Below, piece after piece: positions 1 through 6,006 of a DNA stretch of 6,006 bases. The position numbers and the translations under genes are program-made. The notes below the pieces were generated by a model. It made no database searches and was not told where the DNA came from. It saw only the letters and a list, made by a program, of their open reading frames with translations. The first letter of the stretch is position 1. The number at the start of each line of letters is the position of its first letter. This DNA comes from Candidatus Heimdallarchaeota archaeon (GTDB taxonomy: Archaea; Asgardarchaeota; Heimdallarchaeia; Heimdallarchaeales; Heimdallarchaeaceae), in NCBI GenBank assembly GCA_030628305.1, contig DAOVRE010000115.1, positions 1-6,006 of the forward strand, written 5' to 3'.

Positions 1-150
1 TGCGGCAGGATAAAGTTCATAGCGATGTTTCTCTCTCCACTCTTCGGATAGATCTCCTGTCATAGCAGCTTTAAGCACAGCTTGACGATACTGGTTAAGG
101 AGAAGTTTGGTTCGTTGGAGAGAAGCTAATCCTGCATCAAGTTGGGAGAA
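1..150. repeat. Direct repeat, copy 1: hsdS central conserved region in the second hsdS
   Basis: Positions 25-150 align without gaps to 1616-1741. Counting by eye gives 106 identities in 126 bases (about 84%). The flank 1-24 matches more weakly (16 of 24). The longest perfect runs are 20, 17 and 16 bases. The copies are in the same orientation and the same reading frame of their genes. The repeat encodes the inter-TRD helix, so similarity comes from shared ancestry of the two hsdS genes and is bounded on the right by the unrelated TRD1 sequences. The repeat may extend beyond the left edge. Confidence 0.85.
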
Positions 151-702
151 GAGTTCATCTACTTTAGCAATAATTTTTTTCTGTTCATAGTAAGGTGGAA
201 TAGGTACTACCATTTCCTTTATAAAATCTGTTGGAACTCTTTTCTGACCTACAGAACCTGTCATGCTTCCCTTTGCTTTAATTCTGAATTCTTCTCTATT
301 AAGAAAATAGAAATAGAACTTTGTATAATAATTATCCAATATTCTTATGACATGAAATTCCGTAGAACCTAATCCAATATCATTTAGAAGATTGTCTACT
401 ATTGCTATTTTTCCATTTTCCATACATGGTGTGATTTTCGCAAGAATAATATCCCCATTTTCGAAATATCTATATCCCTTCTTAACATCCATAAATTTTC
501 TTGTTAAAGATGTATCAAACTTTCCTGTTTGTTCTTGAACATTTCTCATAGGTAAAAATGTCACATCCATTTGAGGATCAATATCCCTTTTAGGAGATGG
601 ATTAATTACAGCAATATCCTCTAGTGATTGATTGTTCCAATGTTTAGGTATTTTCGGAAGGTCTCCAGTTTTGCTCAAATGTTTCAACCTACAGCTTTCC
701 AT
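1..702 (-). CDS. hsdS: Second Type I specificity subunit HsdS, N-terminal part (continues past the left edge)
   Basis: This is the DNA-recognition subunit of a Type I restriction-modification system; 234 codons are visible and the frame stays open to the window edge. Residues 14-23 (GDLPKIPKHW) are the usual opening of a target-recognition domain (TRD). TRD1 runs to about residue 170, ending at PIPPYYEQKKI. The helical central conserved region follows (VDELFSQLDAGLASL, then YRQAVLKAAMTGDLSEEW at 205-222). TRD2 and the C-terminal conserved region would lie outside. The TRD1 differs from that of the upstream hsdS, while the central region is nearly the same. The start is uncertain: ATG at 702 has little Shine-Dalgarno signal, and TTG at 678 (giving a protein opening SKTGDLPKIP, nine bases after an AGG) fits the family's usual N-terminus about as well. 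No terminator separates it from the upstream hsdS, so co-transcription is likely. Family assignment is firm; whether the gene is intact cannot be seen. Confidence 0.88.
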   Translation of the reverse strand, partial: MESCRLKHLSKTGDLPKIPKHWNNQSLEDIAVINPSPKRDIDPQMDVTFLPMRNVQEQTGKFDTSLTRKFMDVKKGYRYFENGDIILAKITPCMENGKIAIVDNLLNDIGLGSTEFHVIRILDNYYTKFYFYFLNREEFRIKAKGSMTGSVGQKRVPTDFIKEMVVPIPPYYEQKKIIAKVDELFSQLDAGLASLQRTKLLLNQYRQAVLKAAMTGDLSEEWREKHRYELYPAA

Positions 703-755
703 TCTTCTAGTGTTGTTTGTTTAGTTTCTTCTATTTTCTTAATCTCTTTTTCTAT
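684..755 (-). other. Short open stretch between the two hsdS genes, possible coding remnant
   Basis: Between the two hsdS genes the minus strand reads, in a frame different from both, IEKEIKKIEETKQTTLEEW followed by KAVG and a stop at 684-686. It has no start codon and a stop lies just before it. The charged, helical composition looks like the C-terminal tail of an HsdS-type coiled coil, so it may be a frameshifted leftover of an older hsdS end or of a lost gene. It is short enough to be chance in A-rich DNA. The transcript here is purine-rich with no T-run, so there is no sign of a terminator. Confidence 0.2.
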
Positions 756-769
756 CTATTGGTTTGATT

Positions 770-2260
770 CTAGTAATCATGAACTTCTTTTTGCAGTCTT
801 TCATTAGCTTTACTTTCTGAATTTTGAGGAACAAGCTTCCCATCAAAAGCAGACTTGAGGATACTTTGACGCAATAAATTAAATTTCATTTGATTTAGAT
901 AAATCTCCTTTTCAGTGTAATCGTAAGTAGAAATATATCTCTCTAAGAGTTTTATTATCTCGTTGTTTTCTTTTTGAGGAGGGAGTGGTATAGGCATTAA
1001 GCCTAGCTGTTCTTGATTTATTGATGCCATTCCAACTGTTTGCTGAAAATGTTGATAAAAGTACTCTTGCCTATATAATAGTAACCAATAATTTACAAAT
1101 GAACTATTCAAATACTTGTTTATTTTTATCCTTATATTCTTACTTTCGTATATGCATTTTTCCAGATTTTCTGGAATTAAAGCTGATTTTCCTACAAGTT
1201 CTTTACTATTAACTCTATTTACAATGATATCTCCTGTTTCTAGCTTGTAATTATCAATTTCATCTTGATTTAGTATCATTCGTTTAATGTCTTTCCAAAT
1301 AATTTTTCCATCATCAATATTGTACATTCTTAGACATGCGAAACCATCATCACTGTAATACTCTCTAGGTTTATAAATACCATTTCTCATCAAAGTTGTT
1401 ATTTGAGATATACTACTCCAAATCCAATTTCTTGGTAATTGATGTAAATCAGATATGTTTGGATATAATGGTTTTTTGTACTTCTTCTTCCAGCTTTCAT
1501 CTTTAGGAATCTTTCTTTGTGCTTGGAACTTAGCTAGTTGTTCTTCTTCCCACTTTTGTCTACGTTCTAGAAGAATACGTTCAAGTAAGACTGAAGCAGG
1601 TTCTAGTTCATGGTAATGTTTCTCTCTCCACTCTTTGGTTAGTTCTCCCGTCATAGCAGCTTTAAGGATAGATTGACGGTATTGCTGTAAAAGAAGTTTA
1701 GTTCGTTGGAGAGAAGATAGTCCTGAATCAAGTTGCGAAAAGATTTGATCTAATTTATTTACTATTCGATTCTGAATATTTAAAGGAGCTAATGGGAAAA
1801 ATAACTGCTCAAATTTTGTTTTATTTAGAATTGGTAAAGTTGTTGCAGAGGCATTATCCTGAATCTGTTTTTGCATTAAAGGAGATTTAACAAAATAGAA
1901 AACATATTCTGATATTGTTTTATCTGATGGAATAATTGCATTAATTTGTTGATTAAATGCACCCTCTTTTCTTATTAATCCAGCTTTTCCTATTGTAGCA
2001 CCAATACAAGTAACTAATATACTCTTTTCAGGTATTAATCTAGCTTTTTCAGCACCTAATTTTGAGAGATTATCATGAGATTCTCTTACATAGTAGTCAG
2101 CATTAAGATCAGTAGGTTTGTAAAAAGGGACATCATTACCATAATATTCCTGCTTTTTTTTGCTAGGTGTTTTCCCTGTTATGATTTGTCCTATATCATC
2201 TAAATGTACCCATTTCCAGTTAGCTGGAATTTTTGGTAATTCCTCTACACTAATAGTCAT
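770..2260 (-). CDS. hsdS: Type I restriction-modification specificity subunit HsdS
   Basis: This 496-residue protein has the full HsdS architecture and should direct a Type I methylase/restriction complex to a split target site, each TRD reading one half. TRD1 covers about residues 1-165 (opening EELPKIPANWKWV). The central conserved helical region follows, with NKLDQIFSQLDSGLSSL at 168-184 and YRQSILKAAMTGELTKEW at 194-211, then a Lys/Glu-rich linker to about 265. TRD2 opens at LPRNWIWSSI (275-284) and ends near PIPLPPQKE (423-431). The second conserved helix ends in LRQSILKSAFDGKLVPQ (463-479), a recognisable internal repeat of the central motif, as expected for the pseudo-symmetric fold. 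Length is in the normal family range with no disruption. The ATG overlaps the hsdR TGA (ATGA). A GAGG at 2271-2274, ten bases before the ATG, is a plausible ribosome binding site. Target sequence cannot be predicted by eye. Confidence 0.95.
   Translation of the reverse strand: MTISVEELPKIPANWKWVHLDDIGQIITGKTPSKKKQEYYGNDVPFYKPTDLNADYYVRESHDNLSKLGAEKARLIPEKSILVTCIGATIGKAGLIRKEGAFNQQINAIIPSDKTISEYVFYFVKSPLMQKQIQDNASATTLPILNKTKFEQLFFPLAPLNIQNRIVNKLDQIFSQLDSGLSSLQRTKLLLQQYRQSILKAAMTGELTKEWREKHYHELEPASVLLERILLERRQKWEEEQLAKFQAQRKIPKDESWKKKYKKPLYPNISDLHQLPRNWIWSSISQITTLMRNGIYKPREYYSDDGFACLRMYNIDDGKIIWKDIKRMILNQDEIDNYKLETGDIIVNRVNSKELVGKSALIPENLEKCIYESKNIRIKINKYLNSSFVNYWLLLYRQEYFYQHFQQTVGMASINQEQLGLMPIPLPPQKENNEIIKLLERYISTYDYTEKEIYLNQMKFNLLRQSILKSAFDGKLVPQNSESKANERLQKEVHDY
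1592..1741. repeat. Direct repeat, copy 2: hsdS central conserved region in the first hsdS
   Basis: This is the partner of the repeat at 1-150, at a constant offset of 1591 bases. That offset, together with the gene starts, places both copies in the same codon phase. Recombination between the copies would therefore delete 1591 bases and join TRD1 of this hsdS to the downstream half of the second hsdS in frame. Confidence 0.85.
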
Positions 2261-2274
2261 CCTACTAGAACCTC
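2257..2274 (-). promoter_or_regulatory. ATGA stop-start overlap and ribosome binding site coupling hsdR to hsdS
   Basis: The hsdR stop TGA (2257-2259) lies inside the hsdS start ATG (2258-2260), making an ATGA overlap. A GAGG at 2271-2274 inside the end of hsdR is spaced ten bases from the ATG. This arrangement indicates one transcript and probable translational coupling, so terminating ribosomes on hsdR would reinitiate on hsdS. Confidence 0.75.
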
Positions 2275-4989
2275 ATTCAATTCAACGACAAGACCTTCTA
2301 GTTTTTCACCAAATACTTCGTACGCTTTATATATCCCACCTTTAAGGTTAAATGGTACTTCTTGGAAATCCTCCTTATCCATAGAAATTGACGTCTTAAT
2401 GTGCTCCTTTATCATATCCAACCATTCTAGCTGTTCTTGTGTAAATCCTTCTACTATTATTTGTTGGTCGACTAACCATTCCTGAAATCGTTTATCTATT
2501 GTATCTTCAAATGGTTCTAGTATCATTGTTTCTTTCAAAGCAAATCTCACTAAAGCTATGATGTTTGTTAACAATTTTTCAGGCCTTGCTCCTTTTACTT
2601 TTGCTATATCTAGTTGCTTGTATGCTTCCCATAACCTTTCAGTTGTTAAATGATAGGGTGGGGATTTGATTGCTTCTGCTAGCTCTTTTATCTGTTTGAA
2701 TGTTAAATGTCTTTGTCCAAAAGGTCTTTCATAAAATATCTGTAATGCTGTTACTTCATCCCGCTTCTCTTTAATAAAATCCTCAAATGTTTGAACCATA
2801 GCTTTTGCTTGTTCAGTTGTAAAACCTGCAGAAATAACAGTATCTCTGCTTAAATCATCAAGAAGTTGCTCATTCTTCCTCTTTACATCTATGATCTTAT
2901 TCCTGAGCATAGGACTATCAAAAGGAGAACAAGCTTCCTCAATTAAATCCTTCTTCACTTCTAGAGTTTGGTCAACTGTAGGAATTTCTGTTTCAAACTG
3001 CTCAGAAGCTTTTTCTCTTAGTTTATCTGGATCAATTGTATCAAGTAAATCATTAATCATTACTTGTATAGTTTGTCCAGCAGTTTCTTCAATAATCTCA
3101 ATCTCTTCAGGTTCTAATTGTCTTTGTAATCTAGCTAGCCTTCCAGCTAAACTACTTATCCTATCATCATCTCTTTGTCCCATAGCAATTTGCAAAAGGA
3201 GATTTTCTAAAGAAATACTTCTCTTTCTTTCAAGAGGTTGAGTGTCAGTTTTATCATTTTCAGTTACACCAATAGCATCGACAATGACAAAATGGGTTTT
3301 GGAATAAGCATCAGCAGTAACAGACCTCAAATCATTGGAGTCGATAGTTCTAGTTCCTCTCCCTTTCATCTGCTCAAAATACACCCTTGATTTAACATCT
3401 CGCATAAATAATAGACATTCAAGAGGACGAATATCAGTTCCCGTGGAAATCATATCTACTGATACAGCTATACGTGGATTAGCAGAGTTTCTAAACTCCT
3501 TTATCAGATTTTCAGGTCTTCCACTTCTGTAAGTGATTTTTTTACAGAATTCATTTCCCTTGCCGAATTCTTCTCTGATAATATGAACAATGTCTTCAGC
3601 GTGGGAATCATTCTTGGCGAACACTAGTGTTTTAGGAACAGTAATTCGACCTGGAAAGATTTCTGTAAATAATTTTTCCTTAAAGGTTTTAATGACAGTG
3701 CGAATCTGATCTTCAGCAACAACTTCTCTATCTAATTGTTTAGCTTCATATTCAACATCTTCATCGAGTTGTTCCCATCTCATTTCTCTAGTCAGTTTAT
3801 CTCTTTTGTAAACTCTATGACCAGCGGTAATTGAACTACCCTTTTCAGTTATCTGTGTTCGAATCTGATAGACTTCATATCCAACATTAACATTATCAGC
3901 TACAGCTCGTTCATGACTATATTCCATAACTAAATTCTGGTTAAAAAAGGCATAAGTATGACTGGCTGGAGTAGCTGTTAAACCGATAGTAAAGGCATCA
4001 AAATATTCCAAAACTTGTCTCCATTTGTTGTAAATTGAACGATGACACTCATCCACAACAATAAAATCAAAGGTTTCAATAGGAATGACATGATTGTACC
4101 TAACTTCAACTGGGCTTTCATCACCAACTGAAAAATGAAACAAGGATTCCTCCTCTAATTCTGCTTCAATATCTTCTTCTCCTTTAAGCATTGAAAACAG
4201 ACGTTGAATAGTTGTGATAGTTACTTTACAAATCTTATCAATAACATTAGTAGATAATAATTGAACATTATAAAGGTCAGTAAATTTTCTTCCATCATCA
4301 GGTGTAACATATTGTTGAAATTCTCGTAATGTTTGTCTTCCAAGATTTCTTCTATCAACTAAGAAGAGAATTCTTTTAGCTCCAGCAAATTTGATTAAAC
4401 GATAGATGAAACTCACAGCAGTGTAAGTCTTTCCACTTCCTGTTGCCATCTGGATCAAAGCTCGAGGACGTGCATCAGCAAAGGATAATTCTAAATTTCT
4501 AATTGCTTCTATTTGGCAATTTCTTAATCCTTCAGTATTCAATTCCGGCATGTGCTGTAAATTTCTTCTAAGAGTACTTTCTTCAGTAAGAAGTCTCTCT
4601 AATTCTTGAGGTTGATGGAAACTATAAACTAATCTTGAACGAGGATGAGTATCTCTTCGGTCACGAAAATAGGTTTCGTATCCTGTTGTTTCATAAGCAA
4701 AAGGTAAAGGACTGACTTGCGGAAGATTTGGGGGGATAGCATCGAGATATTTATCTGATTGTTCTGCTACCCCACTTAAAGTTACTCCAGCCTTCTTAGC
4801 TTCAACAACACCGATAACTTGTCTATTAAGCATAAGTAGATAATCAGCGAAACCAGAATCAACTCGAAACTCTCGAACAGCGATACCCAAACCAGCACTG
4901 AGGTTAAGTTCTCGATAATTCTGAACTTTCCATCCAGCAGCTTCAAGTTGAGCATCGATTTTTTTACGAGCTCTTTTTTCTGGTTCCAT
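2257..4989 (-). CDS. hsdR: Type I restriction endonuclease subunit HsdR, EcoEI-like
   Basis: This is the ATP-dependent DNA translocase and nuclease of the Type I complex; it loads with HsdM/HsdS at unmodified sites, pumps DNA and cuts at a distance. Numbering from the ATG at 4989 (910 residues), the N-terminal nuclease domain shows a PD-(D/E)xK core: D49 in GFADYLL, then E63 and K65 in VVEAKKAG. The superfamily 2 motor follows: Walker A QMATGSGKT (180-188), motif Ia FLVDRRN (209-215), motif II DECH (313-316), motif III TATPA (338-342), motif V in VSVDMISTGTDIRP (509-522) and the arginine-finger motif VI QMKGRGTRT (540-548). The C-terminal third (about 670-845, with SPFDSPMLRNKI and IFYERPFGQRHLTF) resembles the EcoEI-type R-subunit C-terminal domain. 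All catalytic motifs are intact. A longer start, TTG at 5004, adds five residues; I prefer the ATG, preceded by GGTG and GGAG. Arginine codons are about half CGN near the start, unlike the gene to the right. Confidence 0.96.
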   Translation of the reverse strand: MEPEKRARKKIDAQLEAAGWKVQNYRELNLSAGLGIAVREFRVDSGFADYLLMLNRQVIGVVEAKKAGVTLSGVAEQSDKYLDAIPPNLPQVSPLPFAYETTGYETYFRDRRDTHPRSRLVYSFHQPQELERLLTEESTLRRNLQHMPELNTEGLRNCQIEAIRNLELSFADARPRALIQMATGSGKTYTAVSFIYRLIKFAGAKRILFLVDRRNLGRQTLREFQQYVTPDDGRKFTDLYNVQLLSTNVIDKICKVTITTIQRLFSMLKGEEDIEAELEEESLFHFSVGDESPVEVRYNHVIPIETFDFIVVDECHRSIYNKWRQVLEYFDAFTIGLTATPASHTYAFFNQNLVMEYSHERAVADNVNVGYEVYQIRTQITEKGSSITAGHRVYKRDKLTREMRWEQLDEDVEYEAKQLDREVVAEDQIRTVIKTFKEKLFTEIFPGRITVPKTLVFAKNDSHAEDIVHIIREEFGKGNEFCKKITYRSGRPENLIKEFRNSANPRIAVSVDMISTGTDIRPLECLLFMRDVKSRVYFEQMKGRGTRTIDSNDLRSVTADAYSKTHFVIVDAIGVTENDKTDTQPLERKRSISLENLLLQIAMGQRDDDRISSLAGRLARLQRQLEPEEIEIIEETAGQTIQVMINDLLDTIDPDKLREKASEQFETEIPTVDQTLEVKKDLIEEACSPFDSPMLRNKIIDVKRKNEQLLDDLSRDTVISAGFTTEQAKAMVQTFEDFIKEKRDEVTALQIFYERPFGQRHLTFKQIKELAEAIKSPPYHLTTERLWEAYKQLDIAKVKGARPEKLLTNIIALVRFALKETMILEPFEDTIDKRFQEWLVDQQIIVEGFTQEQLEWLDMIKEHIKTSISMDKEDFQEVPFNLKGGIYKAYEVFGEKLEGLVVELNEVLVG

Positions 4990-5028
4990 AGCTCCACACA
5001 CCAAATAATGAGTATAATTAGACGCTAG

Positions 5029-5035
5029 TTATAAA
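5029..5035 (-). promoter_or_regulatory. TATA-like box, candidate promoter of the hsdR-hsdS operon
   Basis: The minus strand reads TTTATAA here, within a T-rich run. In an archaeon this box would place transcription start about 25 bases downstream, near 5005-5010, giving a leader of about 15-20 bases before the ATG at 4989 that contains the GGTG/GGAG. If the host is a bacterium, TATACT at 5011-5016 is an alternative -10 element, but the bases 17 upstream (TTTTTT) are a poor -35. Composition alone could produce either. Confidence 0.35.
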
Positions 5036-5101
5036 AAAACTTGTGCTACTAATAAAAAGAAAAGAAAAGAGTAAAAAAGAAGTTCTATAGGGAGCAAATA
5101 G

Positions 5102-5113
5102 ATTTAATACATA
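5102..5113 (+). promoter_or_regulatory. TATA-like element, candidate promoter of the membrane-protein gene
   Basis: The plus strand reads ATTTAATACATA, centred about 25 bases before the GTG at 5133. That is the distance expected for an archaeal TATA box driving a leaderless or nearly leaderless transcript. It agrees with the absence of a Shine-Dalgarno sequence in the bases before the GTG. In AT-rich DNA such a match is weak evidence alone. Confidence 0.3.
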
Positions 5114-5132
5114 TTCAAGCAGATGTTTCTTT

Positions 5133-6006
5133 GTGAATAAGAAAACCAGTTCATTTGAGAGATTTATCAACTATACTTTGTATATAGTTATGTTCATCTT
5201 AGCAATTGTTGTGATAGCTTCTTTCTTTGATACTCTTAATAGATATACGCCAGACGTAGGCACAGAGGATAAAGTATATGGGCTTTTTATGTTTGGTAGT
5301 ATCTTAGCAATAGTTAGTATAATATCGATTGTTACTTTCTTAGTCCACATTTACGAATTTGTATCATTAGGTCGGAGAAAAACACCTGCTACAAGCGCTT
5401 CAATGATGTTAGATTCTCTGAATATTAGTTTAGTTTCAATTCCCCTTACTATTATAAGTTGGGTGTTGATTTCCATCTATGTAGTTGTAAATGGTTTTCC
5501 AATACCCTATTTATGGGCTATTTCTATCCCCTCATTGCTCATATTCCTTTCTGGTCTTGTTCTGTTGTTAGGATTTTTAAGAGCTAAATTCTATAGTTTA
5601 TCATTTAAGGAATATAGAAGAATTGGGAAAGAAAAAAGTAAAAAAGATTTGGAAAAAGAGCAGGAGAAGAAAAAAAGAAAAAAGGAGAAAAGAAAGAAGG
5701 AAAAGGAAAAGCAAAAACTGTTGAGAGCAAAGAAAGAAAAGAAACAGACGACAAGACCAAAGGTTTCCATTTCCTCCCAAAGAGTTCCTTCTCAATCAAA
5801 AAGATTTGATCAATTAAATCAGATAGTAAGAAGAACTAAAGAAATGAGATTGACTGATCTGCGTTCTTTGTTAGAATTCAGAGATAAGCCATCTCTAATG
5901 AATTGGTTGTATTCTTTATCAGATAACTGGAAATTCACAATTAAGGGTGATTTCATAACTTTTGAGACAACAGATGATGACAAGAAAGAAACGAAAACCA
6001 AAAAAA
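5133..6006 (+). CDS. Membrane protein with Lys/Glu coiled coil and winged-helix-like tail (continues past the right edge)
   Basis: I do not recognise a named family. The frame is open from a stop at 5088-5090 to the window edge; 291 codons follow the GTG. Four hydrophobic stretches fit membrane helices at about residues 11-34, 48-77, 97-121 and 124-149. Residues 156-204 are an extremely charged Lys/Glu/Arg helix, probably a cytoplasmic coiled coil. A Ser/Pro/Thr linker (205-223) leads to a compact domain, about 225-278, with helices then two short strands (LTDLRSLLEF, MNWLYSLSDNW, KFTIKGDFITFE), which looks like a winged-helix fold. GTG at 5133 is the only good start: no in-frame ATG precedes it and the next ATG lies inside the first helix. 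No ribosome binding site is seen. Codon use is strongly AGA for arginine (17 of 19 by hand count). Membrane character is firm; function is unknown. Confidence 0.8.
   Translation, partial: MNKKTSSFERFINYTLYIVMFILAIVVIASFFDTLNRYTPDVGTEDKVYGLFMFGSILAIVSIISIVTFLVHIYEFVSLGRRKTPATSASMMLDSLNISLVSIPLTIISWVLISIYVVVNGFPIPYLWAISIPSLLIFLSGLVLLLGFLRAKFYSLSFKEYRRIGKEKSKKDLEKEQEKKKRKKEKRKKEKEKQKLLRAKKEKKQTTRPKVSISSQRVPSQSKRFDQLNQIVRRTKEMRLTDLRSLLEFRDKPSLMNWLYSLSDNWKFTIKGDFITFETTDDDKKETKTKK

Larger units (their letters stand above)
5005..5132. other. Divergent intergenic region with purine-rich A-tracts
   Basis: These 128 bases separate the leftward restriction operon from the rightward membrane-protein gene and must carry promoters for both. 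The plus strand from 5053 to 5082 is almost all A and G (runs of AAAAAG and AAAAG), apart from single T bases. No ORF of note, no hairpin followed by T-run and no clear operator palindrome was seen. The GGGAG at 5090-5094 resembles a ribosome binding site but is about 40 bases from the start at 5133 and has no ORF directly behind it. Confidence 0.5.

Noticed and set aside
142..372. Plus-strand ORF of 76 codons
   Set aside because: It is antisense to TRD1 of the second hsdS, which reads through as a recognisable HsdS domain.
1..2260. Invertible, phase-variable hsdS cassette
   Set aside because: The shared segments are direct repeats, which support deletion or gene conversion but not inversion, and no site-specific recombinase gene or inverted repeat is visible in the window.
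2160..2345. Plus-strand ORF spanning the hsdR-hsdS junction
   Set aside because: It is antisense to the overlapping ends of two well-supported genes, and its product shows no family features.
2891..3241. Plus-strand ORF of 116 codons, rich in Ser and Ile
   Set aside because: It lies entirely opposite the conserved C-terminal part of hsdR and has no recognisable domain.
4782..4997. Minus-strand ORF of 71 codons at the start of hsdR
   Set aside because: It is an alternative frame inside the HsdR nuclease domain, whose PD-(D/E)xK motif is in the main frame.
5601..5799. Two overlapping minus-strand ORFs rich in Phe, Leu and Ser that look like membrane proteins
   Set aside because: They are the antisense of the Lys/Glu coiled coil (AAA/AAG/GAA/GAG read backward as TTT/CTT/TTC/CTC). 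The plus-strand frame is long, open from 5133 to the edge and has a coherent domain layout.
1..6006. tRNA, rRNA, CRISPR array, transposase, attachment sites or a rho-independent terminator
   Set aside because: No cloverleaf-like sequence, regularly spaced short repeats, transposase motifs or stem-loop followed by a T-run was recognised on either strand.

Overview
The window is AT-rich and dense in genes. It holds most of a Type I restriction-modification locus on the minus strand (positions 1 to about 4990). A divergent, unrelated-looking membrane protein gene lies on the plus strand (5133 to the right edge). The organism cannot be named from this sequence. An archaeon is somewhat more likely than a bacterium. 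The plus-strand gene has no clear Shine-Dalgarno sequence but has a TATA-like box about 25 bases before its GTG. The minus-strand operon also has a TATA-like box at a suitable distance. The plus-strand protein joins membrane helices to a Lys/Glu coiled coil and a winged-helix-like tail, a layout I associate with archaeal proteins. This is inference only.

Layout on the minus strand, in order of transcription (right to left): hsdR, the motor and nuclease subunit, 4989 to 2257; hsdS, a complete two-domain specificity subunit, 2260 to 770, whose ATG overlaps the hsdR stop by 4 bases; a 67-base gap without a terminator; then a second hsdS, from about 702 to beyond position 1, of which only the first target-recognition domain and the start of the central conserved region are visible. 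No hsdM methylase gene lies in the window. If the system is functional, hsdM should be just beyond the left edge or elsewhere in the genome.

HsdS chooses the DNA site, HsdM (not seen) would methylate it, and HsdR would translocate on and cut unmethylated DNA. The two hsdS genes carry different first recognition domains but share a central segment about 84% identical over 126 bases, in direct orientation and in the same reading frame. This provides alternative specificities and a substrate for recombination that would make an in-frame chimera.

The 128-base divergent intergenic region (5005 to 5132) holds the presumed promoters of both transcription units. The plus-strand gene (at least 291 residues, open at the right edge) encodes four predicted membrane helices, a highly charged Lys/Glu coiled coil and a compact C-terminal domain of unknown role. 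No tRNA, rRNA, CRISPR array, insertion sequence or phage gene was seen.
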